DNA of 64,000 nucleotides from NCBI RefSeq assembly GCF_000733935.1, contig NZ_JPON01000001.1, positions 3,670,623 to 3,734,622 on the forward strand, read 5' to 3'. Below the pieces are notes generated by a model. The model made no database searches, was not told where the DNA came from, and saw only the letters and a list, made by a program, of their open reading frames with translations. Below are positions 47,059-56,405 of the stretch, one piece after another. Within the stretch, counting starts at the first letter, position 1. Each line of letters starts with the position of its first letter. The stretch comes from Methylomarinum vadi. Its GTDB lineage: Bacteria; Pseudomonadota; Gammaproteobacteria; Methylococcales; Methylomonadaceae. Made by a program: the position numbers and the translations under genes.

Positions 47059-47775
47059 TCACTTTGTCCTTTTTTCTTTTATATACCATTTACAAAGAAA
47101 ATCGAGCAGTCTTAAAAAATTATTATTTTGAAATAAAAATAAGTTTTCGTAAAAACGATATGTATTTCGTTTTTTGAAAACTGGTTTAATGGGGAAAAGT
47201 AATATAAACACCAAAAGAATGATTTTCTCAAAAGCTGTGTCAGCTTTTAAATATTCTTCTTTAAATCGATTCTCGTAGTCAGTTAAAAAATCTTTTTGCG
47301 ATAATTAGCTAGTTCTAGAAGTAATTCCATCGCCAAAATCTGATGCTAACCAAGAATGCACCACCGCACATGGATTTCTTATTAATTAAACAATTTTTAT
47401 TTTAGGTAAATTATTATGTAGCCACTTTAGGTGCAAGTTAACTCTAATGTCTTTAAACAGCCTTTTATTTGTAAAATTTTGTTAATTTTCTCCATCAGTC
47501 TAAGGACATCGAAACTTCACCTTTAATATTTTTTCAGTAATTGTTTTACGTTTTATATCTTTTAAATTTTCTCTTAAATATAAAGGATACGAGAAATCTT
47601 CTGCTATTTTAACTTTCTTTTTGAAAAAAGGCTCAAAAATTATACGATAGCTACTATCATAATTAATTATATTCTAAAGAAACATGCTTCCACTTCTTCC
47701 CATGCTTGCTAATAATATTGTGTCTTCGATACGTTTACCAAAGTCAAATATTGCATTATTGCTTATGAAATGTGA
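47059..47775 (-). pseudogene. Decayed sulfotransferase gene
   Basis: Joining frames on the minus strand gives DTILLASMGRSGSMFL (PAPS loop), IIFEPFFKKKVKIAEDFSYP, HLKWLHNNLPKIKIV, IRNPCAVVHSWLASDFGDG (3'-phosphate site) and a C-terminal tail LLDFLCKWYIKEKRTK ending at 47059. Several stops and frameshifts make it non-functional. Extremely AT-rich. The 210 bases between it and the aminotransferase gene hold a further fragment (GWKKCITAKEIEATKNNENI) that may be the end of another lost gene. Confidence 0.75.
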
Positions 47776-47854
47776 AAAAAAATTTTTGCATTTCTATATA
47801 GCTTTTAGCTAAAAGTAGTTAAAAAATCGCTTAATAAAGAACCTCATTAAAATA

Positions 47855-48481
47855 TTAAGCTGACTTGTTCAAATGAGGCATTACTTGATTAGTAAATTCG
47901 ATATCTAAAAAATTGCATAGCCGTTCCATACAAGAATCATCTGAAAGATTTATGATTAATAAATCATGTGGCCTATATTTGAAATACTCTTTAACGCGAT
48001 TATTATGGTTTTCATAATGGGTTATATAAATCTTTTTGTTATATAAGGTTTTTTCATTTATTCCATAAATTCGCTAAGCATTTTCCCATATATATCCTTT
48101 ATATCGATAAGGAAAGTTTTTCAAATCATTGGGTGTTGGTAGTCTATTTTTTCCGACTATCTTCGTATGGAATCTAATTAGCGATTCGTACCATTCTTCC
48201 GAGTTGCTTCTTTCTGTAAGGATAAATTTTGAACCAGGGTATGCATTGTCTACAGCTTGAAATGTAAAATCGTAACTGAATGGTGCATCTTGGAAGGCGT
48301 CAGCAGTTTTACAAAATTTAATTATTTTGCGGAAATCACGCCTGGCCCAGTCTTCCATTAATAACTCTCCTTTTGCTTGGTCTCCAAGTTTGTAACCGAA
48401 TGATTTTAGGGCTAGTTCTAATGACGTTGTTCCCGTTTTATTTCTGCCTATACAAAAGACATTTCTTTTTTTTGAAAACAT
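47855..48481 (-). pseudogene. Sulfotransferase-family gene interrupted by an in-frame UAG
   Basis: The ATG at 48481 opens MFSKKRNVFCIGRNKTGTTS (PAPS loop) and SKFILTERSNSEEWYESLIR (3'-phosphate region). After WENA a TAG at 48074-48076 stops the frame; the same frame then continues RIYGINEKTLYNKKIYITHY, VKEYFKYRPHDLLIINLS and CNFLDIEFTNQVMPHLNKSA to a TAA at 47855. Apart from the single nonsense codon the 208-codon gene is intact and of normal length. It starts 4 bases after the ABC ATPase gene stop. Confidence 0.85.
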
Positions 48482-48485
48482 GTTG

Positions 48486-49694
48486 TTAGTTTAGTTGATT
48501 AATAGAACCTACTAATTGAAATGGTGACCAAACATGATGATCAGCGATAACTTGAAAATGAGCAAAAGATTGTTGTCGAAAAAGGATTTCGCCTCCACGC
48601 CGTTCAGATACTGATAAGGCAATTGAATAAATTCCTTTAGAAAATTGAATTCTTGGTAAGTTTATACAAACAAAAACTTTACCATTTTTATTGGCTAATT
48701 TTTTGATAGGTTCTTCCCTAATGAAGTTAGCTACTGTACGCATTTCCTTATCAAAAAATCCTAGACTAATTTCAGGGTGTTTGATTCTTTTATCGATATT
48801 TAAATCTAACTTGATCGTAAGATCAGATAAGCGCTTTACTTGAATTGAGGGATTTTCAGAAGTTATCTCAGTATTATTCAATAGTATTTTATTTAAGGAA
48901 ACCCCTTTACCACGAAAATGTGTGGAGTGTTGTGTTTTAAAAAGCGAATAGTATAGATCAATGCCTTCTGAGACATTCGATCCTTGATATATGGCTTGTC
49001 CTTTATCCATCAATATCGCTTCTGTACAAATTCTGGAGACTTGTGGCATGCTGTGTGAAACAAAGATAACAGCTGCGTTCTGCAGTATGGTGTCGATGCG
49101 ATTAAAACACTTTAAAACGAAACCAATATCGCCAACGGCCAATACTTCATCGATGATCAATACATCCGGTTCCATTTGCGCTGCGACGGCAAATCCCAGT
49201 CGCACCCGCATGCCGGAACTGTAGTTTTGCACAGGGGAATCGATAAAGTCGCCGATTTCAGAGAATTCGATGATGCTGTCTAATTTGGCATCGATTTCTT
49301 TCTTTGAAAGCCCCAACACTGCTCCGTTGTTATAGATGTTTTCACGCCCCGTGAGTATCGGATTGAAGCCGGCGCCCAGTTCGATTAATGCATTGACGCG
49401 GCCTCTCATTTCGATTCGGCCTCCGTCAGGCGGAATCAGACCGTTCAACATTTTTAGCAGAGTCGATTTGCCGGCACCGTTATGTCCGATTAGACCGATG
49501 CATTCTCCTCGTTTTAGGGTAAACGAAATGTCTTTAACCGCCCAAAACTCGGCTTTTCTGAGTTTTTGTTTCGGTTGGATGCCTAGCATAGCTTTGCTGA
49601 TATCTAATGTTCCATACCAAAGTGATCTCTTGAAATCACGACAAAACTTTTTGGAAATGTTGTCTACTTTGACCAGGGTTTCTTTGTCGCTCAT
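48486..49694 (-). CDS. wzt: Polysaccharide ABC exporter ATPase with C-terminal glycan-binding domain (Wzt-like)
   Basis: A 402-residue ATPase. Walker A is CIGLIGHNGAGKSTLLKMLN near residues 65-84, the ABC signature is NYSSGMRVRLGFAVAAQ and Walker B is VLIIDEVLAVGD. Residues about 260-400 form an extra beta-rich domain like the carbohydrate-recognition domain of Wzt from O9a-type systems. It energises export of undecaprenyl-linked polysaccharide. It follows its permease partner by 44 bases and leads into the sulfotransferase gene. Confidence 0.92.
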   Translation of the reverse strand: MSDKETLVKVDNISKKFCRDFKRSLWYGTLDISKAMLGIQPKQKLRKAEFWAVKDISFTLKRGECIGLIGHNGAGKSTLLKMLNGLIPPDGGRIEMRGRVNALIELGAGFNPILTGRENIYNNGAVLGLSKKEIDAKLDSIIEFSEIGDFIDSPVQNYSSGMRVRLGFAVAAQMEPDVLIIDEVLAVGDIGFVLKCFNRIDTILQNAAVIFVSHSMPQVSRICTEAILMDKGQAIYQGSNVSEGIDLYYSLFKTQHSTHFRGKGVSLNKILLNNTEITSENPSIQVKRLSDLTIKLDLNIDKRIKHPEISLGFFDKEMRTVANFIREEPIKKLANKNGKVFVCINLPRIQFSKGIYSIALSVSERRGGEILFRQQSFAHFQVIADHHVWSPFQLVGSINQLN

Positions 49695-49738
49695 TTTCTA
49701 ATTTGTGCAAGACTCGATTTATCGGATAGTTTAGTTGA

Positions 49739-50596
49739 TTAGCCGCCAAAGCGCTCTGTAATTATTGGCATTGATATGCGATAAGCCAGCATTCCGATAA
49801 AAAGTAATAGGATTGTCAAGCCTGAAAGAATCGAAAACTCTTGCGGTATATAAATGAGCTGGCCGCTTAACCAATCGCGTGTTGACGTAATTAAAGTAGC
49901 TAAGGGGTTGAATTTCGTTAATATTGCTACCTGCCCGGAAGTAGGTGTGGGATAAATTACTGGGGTTAGGTACATTAAGAATGGTAGTAAAATCGTTAAG
50001 CCTCGTGACACATCGTTGATCAATAGTCCGATCGGTGTGAGTAATAAACCGATCATGAAGCCGGTAAGGCTAATCATGAGTAAGCCGATTGGAAAGTACG
50101 CAAGGCTGATTGAAGGTTGTAGTTTAAAAAATGCGTAAGCGCTTGCTAAAACAAGCAATTTGGGAGCTAGGTTAAAGATAATAGTGTAAAAGCCGGACAG
50201 TAATAAAGCTTCCCTGGGAAAGTTGATTTTGGTAAGCATGCTTTGGTTAGAGCGCACGCTAGCCAAGGGCTGGTTAACGCCTTCTGCAAAAACTTGCCAG
50301 AGTATCGTTCCAATCATGACAAATAACGGATAGGGGATGTCTGTTTCACCAACATTCACGACTCTATTTTTGTTTAAGAATATCCATAGTCCTGCTGTCA
50401 GAAGAGGAGGGACGAGTACCCAAATAAAACCGAGAAAAGATTGCCGGTATTGTGACTTTAAATCTCTTTTAAATAAGCGGAAACCGAGTTCATGAGCCGG
50501 TTTGATATCCTTTAAGATCGCTATCAAAGAAGCTAGGAAAGTTGTTCGGCTGTAATTTGGCTCGTAAACTGTAACCTGGATGTTCTTAGTGCTCAT
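49739..50596 (-). CDS. wzm: Polysaccharide ABC exporter permease (Wzm/ABC-2 type)
   Basis: A 285-residue inner-membrane protein with six membrane helices. ELGFRLFKRDLKSQYRQSFL near residue 37 followed by GFIWVLVPPLLTAGLWIFLN is the standard start of ABC-2 O-antigen/teichoic-acid exporters. With the downstream ATPase it would transport the finished, lipid-linked glycan. This pair makes the locus an ABC-transporter-dependent rather than a Wzx/Wzy pathway. It is the first gene of this minus-strand run. Confidence 0.92.
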   Translation of the reverse strand: MSTKNIQVTVYEPNYSRTTFLASLIAILKDIKPAHELGFRLFKRDLKSQYRQSFLGFIWVLVPPLLTAGLWIFLNKNRVVNVGETDIPYPLFVMIGTILWQVFAEGVNQPLASVRSNQSMLTKINFPREALLLSGFYTIIFNLAPKLLVLASAYAFFKLQPSISLAYFPIGLLMISLTGFMIGLLLTPIGLLINDVSRGLTILLPFLMYLTPVIYPTPTSGQVAILTKFNPLATLITSTRDWLSGQLIYIPQEFSILSGLTILLLFIGMLAYRISMPIITERFGG

Positions 50597-50899
50597 AGTT
50601 TATTGAAAAATAAAATTTTGAAATAGTTGTTGTGTAATGGCTTCAGAATAGCGAAATTAAGTTTTGATTGCCAAGCGATTCTAATTATTTTTAAATTTGA
50701 TTAAATTGAGACTCTCTTGAAAAATTATAGGTCGAAAAGTGAGACAAACTTCAAACTTCGTCTCTCAACCACTCATGCTAAATTTTTGAAGTGACCGCCT
50801 TTATTTTTGTCGATTTACCGCTTTAGGTCATCGATTTTTCTAACATTTGAAAATGCCCCCTCCTGCTCGTAGTATGAATCAATTACACAAAAAACAGGG

Positions 50900-51150
50900 T
50901 TAAGCATTTTTACGTGACAAAAGTCTCAGTTGGTTCGTTGCCAGCGCGAGAATGCCAATCATCAAATAACACATGACCTTGTCATGGCCGTGGACGTGCA
51001 CCATGCGACCGTCATTTCATCTTTCAATCGCGCCGCGCTCAACAATACTGCGTTCGTGATAGAGGATCGCTTTGGACGATGCGTGTCCGACTAACCGGTT
51101 ACGTCTGTTCTTTACCCCTATGCAATTTGAACATATTGGCGCGGGCCAGA
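50900..51150 (-). pseudogene. Transposase C-terminal remnant
   Basis: Across frames the minus strand reads VGHASSKAILYHERSIVERG, then NDGRMVHVHGHDKVMCYLMI and GILALATNQLRLL before TAA at 50900. The GRMV-V-GH-KVM-LM-GILAL block is typical of the C-terminal end of a DDE transposase. Frame changes and stops make it dead. The exact IS family is uncertain. Confidence 0.6.
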
Positions 51151-51303
51151 ATGGGGGATCTTCACACAAACATGACCTTACTTTAGCGTTCTGAATAATC
51201 TGTCAAATATAGATTTATTTTCTAATACGTGCCACTACAGGAATTTTTGGAAAATTGGAGCTGGTCTATTGATTTATTATATACCGAAGGTGAAAAAAAT
51301 GCT

Positions 51304-51312
51304 GCTTTTAGG
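51304..51312. repeat. Target-site duplication of IS copy B, left
   Basis: GCTTTTAGG, repeated exactly at 54614-54622. Confidence 0.92.
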
Positions 51313-51382
51313 CATCCCGTTATACACAAGTCACTAAAAACGGTATGATCTGAATTTTTTGCATGAGGAGCTGAGAGTCACC

Positions 51383-52327
51383 ATGGGATGGGCAAAGGAA
51401 GAATTATCACGGATCGATCTTGGAGATCAACGGTTGAATGCGCGTTCAATCAAACTGCTTCAGCAGTTTGCCGCGAAGCCGACGGCTAGTATTCCTGGGG
51501 CCTGTGGCGGCTGGGCGGAAACGATAGCGGCCTATCGCTTCTTTGCTCAAGAAGAAGTCGATTGGCGTGATATTCTGCAGCCGCATATAGACTAGACTGC
51601 TCGTTCACGCGGATGCGTGGGCAACCGGTGGTGTTGTGTTTACAAGATACCACGGAGTTGGATTTCAATGGTCGGCAAACGCAAGGGTTGGGACCGTTAT
51701 CGTATGAAGCGCAACGCGGCATGCATCTCCATCCGACCTATGCGGTGACGCCAGAGCGTTTACCCTTAGGCGTCCTGGATGCTTGGATGTGGGCGCGCGA
51801 AGCGAAAGATGAACAAGGAGAACGCCCCGGTATTTTGGAGAGTTTACGTTGGATCGAGGGCTACGAACGGATAGCCGAACGAGCCAGCGATTTGCCGGAG
51901 ACCCGCTTGGTGTACGTGGCGGATCGAGAGGCCGATATCTTGGCCTTAATGCAACGGGCGGATGCGCTTGGCAAGCCAGCGGATTGGCTGATTCGAGCCA
52001 AGCATAATCGTAAGTTGACCGGAGAAACGGACAAGCTATGGGATAAAGTCGCCAAAACCGAACCACTCGGAGAGCTGAGTTTTTACTTACCCCCACGCGC
52101 CGGCCGCCAGGGGCGAAAAGTCGTCCAACAGATGCGAACACTGCGCGTCAGCTTTCCCGCTGAGAATGGAGGAACATTCGAGACAACCGCGATTTTAGCC
52201 AAAGAAATCGATCCGCCGGCAGGTGAAAAGCCCTTGGAATGGCGATTGTTGACGAACCGCGCCGCGAACACGCTATCTGAAGCAGCAGACTATGTGGACT
52301 GGTATCGCTGCCGTTGGGAGATCGAAA
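51383..52327 (+). pseudogene. IS4-family transposase, 5' exon (copy B), frameshifted
   Basis: The first 70 codons run MGWAKEELSRIDLGDQRLNA to DILQPHID and stop at a TAG near 51593. Compared with copy A the stretch ATAGAC-TAGAC-TGCTCG contains a 5-base tandem duplication (TAGAC). The rest continues in another frame from about 51600 (VVLCLQDTTELDF, VYVADREAD, WYRCRWEIE). Both catalytic aspartates and the glutamate are retained but the frame is broken, so this copy cannot make transposase even if the intron splices. Confidence 0.9.
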
Positions 52328-54213
52328 GTGTGCCGCTGGCACACAAGTTAGCCGCATAGGATATGCGGTGAATTGTGGCTAAGCTCATTGGAAGATGGTG
52401 GTAGGTCCACCGGAGTCTGCTGTTGGAAGCCGGCTTCAAACCGCCTCAAGCTGCGTGTATTAAGAGTGCAGGTAGTGAGCGTTGAGGAAAAGTTAATGGA
52501 TAATTAGCAGGTAAGGTATAGAGAGACGAGTAACCCCGAACCTTTGTTGACGCGTCGTCATCCAGAGAATTGACATCAAAACCAGAGGCGTTTCGATCTT
52601 CTGGGATCAGTTTGCAAGTGAATTCCGAATGCTGTGCAAGCGGTGTCCGGCGTAAAGAAGGCGTGACTCTATAGCGGGCTTTCGATGGGAACTGCGGGAA
52701 CCAGTCATCATGATGTGAAGAGAGGCATGCAAATAACGAAATTTATGAGCATCAGAGTATCGATGCATGATACTGGGGCGGAGTTGTTCGTAGTAGTGAG
52801 GAAGCGTTGGTAATGAACGTGGAGCGAAGGGACAACGTCGGGCTGCTTTGTTCAGGCTTCAACTGTCGACAGACAGGAGGAAGGTCATGAGCCAAGCAAA
52901 ACCTTTTGTCATTTCCAAATGGCAAGTCATGCGCGCGTTTGAATTGGTGAAAGCCAATGCAGGTGCCGCTGGCATTGATCAGCAAACCCTTGCAGAGTAT
53001 GAAGGAAACCTGCAAGACAATCTTTACAAACTCTGGAACCGGTTATCGTCAGGCAGTTACTTTCCGCCGGCCGTTAAAGCGGTTGCGATCCCGAAGAAAT
53101 CGGGGGGAGAGCGTCTACTGGGGATACCGACAGTGAATGATCGTGTGGCGCAGATGGTGGTCAAACTGAAATTTGAACCGGCAGTTGAACCGCATTTTCT
53201 CGCGGATTCGTATGGCTATAGACCGAACAAGTCAGCACTGGATGCGATCGGCGTTACTCGGGAACGCTGTTGGCATGACGACTGGGTGCTGGAATTCGAC
53301 ATCAAAGGATTGTTCGACAACATCCCGCATGATCTGTTGCTGAAAGCCGTTGATAAACACACGGACTGTCCGTGGATTCGGCTTTATATCCGGCGTTGGT
53401 TAACGGCACCGATGCAGATGCCTAATGGCGAACAGGTGTCGCGGGAAAAGGGTACGCCACAAGGTGGCGTGATCAGTCCTTTGCTCGCCAACCTGTTTCT
53501 GCATTATGTCTTCGACAAATGGCTACAAAAGTATTATCCGAATACACCCTGGTGTCGCTATGCGGATGATGGTTTGGTGCACTGTCGTAGTGAAAGGGAA
53601 GCCAAACAGATGCTGACAATCCTGGAACAGCGCTTCAAAGCTTGTGGATTAGAGCTGCATCCGCTGAAAACCAAGATCGTTTACTGTAAAGATGGTAGTC
53701 GTAAAGGACGCTATGAAAATACGGCCTTTGATTTTCTAGGTTATACCTTTAAGCCACGGCTCTGTAAAAATCGCAAACGCAACAGTTTGTTTGTGAATTT
53801 TACGCCAGCGGTGAGCAAAGTCGCCCTGAAAGCGATGCGACTGAAAATCAGGAAACTGCGCATACGCATGCGTACCGAGCTGAGTATTGAGCAACTAGCT
53901 CAATGGCTGAATCCCATTATCAATGGATGGATTGGCTATTATGGTCGGTACTATCGATCGGCCTTGTATGCGATGTGTCGTCACTTCAACAAAACGTTGG
54001 TGAGATGGGCAAGACGAAAGTTTAAAGCCCTTCGATGGCACAAAACTAGAGCGGCGCAGTTTCTTGAACACATAGCTGAACAATGCCCGAACTTGTTCGC
54101 CCATTGGCGAGTAGGAATGACAGGCGCGTTTGCCTGATGGGAGCGGTATGAATCGAGAGGTTCACGTACCGTTCTGCGAGAGGCTGCGGGGGAAGTTCCC
54201 GCGGTCTACTCAC
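52328..54213 (+). mobile_element. Group II intron, copy B
   Basis: Exactly 1886 bases, beginning GTGTG and ending CTACTCAC at the same transposase position as copy A. EBS1 (TTTCGATCT) is at 52591-52599 and pairs with the last nine bases of the 5' exon. By eye about seven substitutions separate it from copy A: four in the first ~120 bases and three in the maturase region, all silent in the protein. Confidence 0.92.
52887..54137 (+). CDS. ltrA: Group II intron-encoded reverse transcriptase/maturase (copy B)
   Basis: A 416-residue protein identical to the copy A maturase, with intact reverse-transcriptase (YADD in CRYADDGLVHC) and maturase domains. ATG 52887 follows AGGAGG. Retention of an intact, identical protein in a host transposase that is already dead shows that selection or recency, not the IS, maintains it. 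It can act in trans on either intron copy. Confidence 0.95.
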   Translation: MSQAKPFVISKWQVMRAFELVKANAGAAGIDQQTLAEYEGNLQDNLYKLWNRLSSGSYFPPAVKAVAIPKKSGGERLLGIPTVNDRVAQMVVKLKFEPAVEPHFLADSYGYRPNKSALDAIGVTRERCWHDDWVLEFDIKGLFDNIPHDLLLKAVDKHTDCPWIRLYIRRWLTAPMQMPNGEQVSREKGTPQGGVISPLLANLFLHYVFDKWLQKYYPNTPWCRYADDGLVHCRSEREAKQMLTILEQRFKACGLELHPLKTKIVYCKDGSRKGRYENTAFDFLGYTFKPRLCKNRKRNSLFVNFTPAVSKVALKAMRLKIRKLRIRMRTELSIEQLAQWLNPIINGWIGYYGRYYRSALYAMCRHFNKTLVRWARRKFKALRWHKTRAAQFLEHIAEQCPNLFAHWRVGMTGAFA

Positions 54214-54594
54214 CTGTTTTTCAACATCTTGAAAAACGGCTGCAAGGTGGAAGCCTTGCAATTATCTGCCATTTCACGCATCGAACTGGCATTGGCTTTG
54301 TTTATGATTATTGCCTGGCGAATCGGTTACTTGATGCTCTTGGGGCGGGAATGTCCGGAGCTGGACTGCGAAGTGGTGTTTGATCGTGAAGAATGGCAAG
54401 CCGCTTGGTTGGTTGCCCGAAAACCTTTGCCGCCTGAACCGCCCAAACTCAATGAAGCGATTCGATTGATTGCGAGTTTTGGCGGGTTCTTGGGACGTAA
54501 AGGCGATGGAGAACCGGGCGCCAAATCACTCTGGCAAGGATTGCAGCGCGTCATGGACTTCGCCATGGGAATACGCGCGGTGCGGGAGACCTAG
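54214..54594 (+). CDS. IS4-family transposase, 3' exon (copy B)
   Basis: LFFNILKNGCKVEALQLS to GIRAVRET before TAG, parallel to copy A. The first 124 bases are identical to copy A; the remaining ~257 bases contain 18 differences, nearly all at silent third positions. As the 5' exon is frameshifted, this exon is not translated as transposase. Confidence 0.85.
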   Translation: MFFNILKNGCKVEALQLSAISRIELALALFMIIAWRIGYLMLLGRECPELDCEVVFDREEWQAAWLVARKPLPPEPPKLNEAIRLIASFGGFLGRKGDGEPGAKSLWQGLQRVMDFAMGIRAVRET

Positions 54595-54613
54595 GTTTGT
54601 GTATAAAGGAATG

Positions 54614-54622
54614 GCTTTTAGG
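54614..54622. repeat. Target-site duplication of IS copy B, right
   Basis: GCTTTTAGG, exact match of 51304-51312. Confidence 0.92.
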
Positions 54623-55156
54623 GATTAAACTGTCGGACTCGGGTGCGCAGAACTACAAGGCCAAGTCACCCCGGCATAAGGTCGCTAATACACTAACCTG
54701 ACAGTTGTCCACCTTACCCTGACGTTCATTCCATTGCCGGGCGACATCGGCGAACGGATGACCTTTCTTAGCGAAGCCGCTTTCATCGAAAATCAGGACC
54801 GAATCAGTTTCAACCAATAGTTCATGCGCTTCCAGGGCAATCTGCTGTCCAAATTATTGCCAATTTATGCAGCCCTCTGTTAGCATATCTTTTATAGATT
54901 GGTGATTGACGGCATTGATTTCACTCGTCCGCAAAATGGTGGCTTTGGCAGATTGGAACAATCCGTGTGTATAGGCTTTTAAAGGTGGCAATGGAGTTGT
55001 GTGTCGAAGACACGAAAAATGATGAAAAAGCCGGCAAATGCGTGCTGAGGGCTTCCGGAAGCTTTTGTAGGGTATGAATGGACGTAGTTCTAGGATTTTC
55101 ACGTTATGCTGATAAATTATAAAATTAAAACAAAGGCTTATTATGCTTTCGTGCAA
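54623..55156 (-). pseudogene. IS701-like transposase remnant
   Basis: The minus strand from 55156 carries LPPLKAYTHGLFQSAKATIL and INAVNHQSIKDMLTEGCINW, then in another frame ALEAHELLVETDSVLIFDES, GFAKKGHPFADVARQWNE and GKVDNCQVSVLATL. The DESGFAKKG block matches the first catalytic region of IS701/DDE-type transposases. A frameshift near 54853 and truncation beside IS copy B make it dead. Copy B lies immediately next to it. Confidence 0.7.
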
Positions 55157-55319
55157 TTATTTTGAATAAGTTTTCTAATCTGACAAGGTAGAATTATATT
55201 AAGGCTTACCGGGAAATAGGTAGGAAAAGGCGGTTGAATTTTCTATCCATGATTTCAATGTTAGTAAATCTGTTTTTTCATTCGACTATCTGACGATATA
55301 CAGAGAACGAGGTAGTGCA

Positions 55320-56178
55320 GTGTTTGCCAAGAAACCTTACTATTTCCTCCACCGTTGCTACCTAGCGAGCAAGGCGAGAGCGCATGGCTTGAACTGCCGT
55401 GGACCCATTCTGATCTTCCAAATGGGAAAAGTAGGTTCATCATCGATCGCGAAATCGTTACGATCGCTAGACTTGGGCGTGCCAGTCTATCATGCGCACG
55501 TACTTGCAGATTTCGAGAGTGTGGAGGAGAGAGGGCGCGCCAGCGGACTAAATCCGGATGAGACTCTGAAGGAAATAAAGAATGGTAGAGCGCTTAGGGC
55601 GGCGATCGACGACGGCAAGTACAAGGAATGGGCATTAATTAGCTTAGTTCGTGACCCCGTTGCGAGGAATGTGTCCGCGTTCTTTCATCAGCTGGGCGTT
55701 ACCCCGCATTATCGCGAAAGGTACCTTAGAGGCGACCTGTCTCTGGAGTTGCTTCGCGAGTTGTTCCTGATGCATTGGAAGGGATCACGAAACGCCGTCA
55801 ACTTGGTTCGATAAACAGATCAAGGAGGTATTTGGAATCGATGTACTCAAGGACCCTTTTCCGATCGACGTAGGGTATGCTGTCTTCCGGAATGTCGGTG
55901 CCAAGTTGCTGTTAATGCGACTCGAGAATTTGGAGTGCTGCGTAAGGGAGGCTATGAGCGACTTTCTGGCAATAGAGGATTTTGAACTGCGATCGGAAAA
56001 CATCGGCGCACGCAAAGACTATAATGAGACCTACCGAGCTTTCATTTCGGAGGTCGCATTACCAGACAAGTATTTGGACGAAGTATATGGATCAGTTTAC
56101 AGCCGGCATTTCTACAGCGCGGAGGAAATTGAAAATTTCAGGAAGCGTTGGACAAGGGGATCAAAGGCCGGGATTTAG
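55320..56178 (+). pseudogene. Capsular polysaccharide synthesis (NKWYS/sulfotransferase-like) gene with a frameshift
   Basis: GTG 55320 (GAGG upstream) opens PILIFQMGKVGSSSIAKSLR near residue 30 (P-loop) and LISLVRDPVARNVSAFFHQL near 115, the NKWYS-type sulfotransferase-like pattern. At GGG 55781-55783 the frame shifts by one extra G; the other frame then reads DHETPSTWFDKQIKEVFGID, YAVFRNVGAKLLLMRLENLE and ends at 56178. With one G fewer the gene is continuous, about 286 residues. Mutation or sequencing error cannot be separated. GC is higher than its neighbours, suggesting separate acquisition. Confidence 0.78.
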
Positions 56179-56405
56179 AAAACCGACACTTGAGTGTTTC
56201 AGTCCGTAATTTCCCGAATAGAAGCGCTCCCTCCTTGGTCGTAACGCACATACAGATTACGAGAAACGTTGGAGTCACGAAACCCAAGACGGCCGTTTAT
56301 GACTATCTCGACATTGGCAAACCTTGTTTCACTCACTCAGTTGACAAAGCGTTTTGAACACCCTCTGCACTCGGTTGCATCGTATCCGCATAACGTAGAC
56401 GAAAT

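Larger units (their letters stand above)
50597..51312. other. Intergenic with one transposase fragment
   Basis: Apart from the transposase remnant at 50900-51150 and the first target-site duplication of IS copy B (51304-51312), I see nothing coding. The first ~290 bases are AT-rich and could hold the promoter for the exporter operon. Confidence 0.5.
51313..54613 (+). mobile_element. IS4-family (Tn5-like) insertion sequence, copy B, interrupted by a group II intron
   Basis: A 3301-base element with the same left terminal repeat as copy A. The right repeat (54597-54613) matches at 15 of 17 positions. The 9-bp target duplication is perfect. The element has diverged from copy A in the transposase, yet the intron is almost identical. 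A 5-base duplication breaks its transposase frame; this accounts for the 5-base length difference from copy A. Confidence 0.92.

Noticed and set aside
48074-48076. UAG decoded as pyrrolysine in the sulfotransferase gene
   Set aside because: Pyrrolysine is not expected in this family or lineage, and no supporting genes are seen. A nonsense mutation is simpler.
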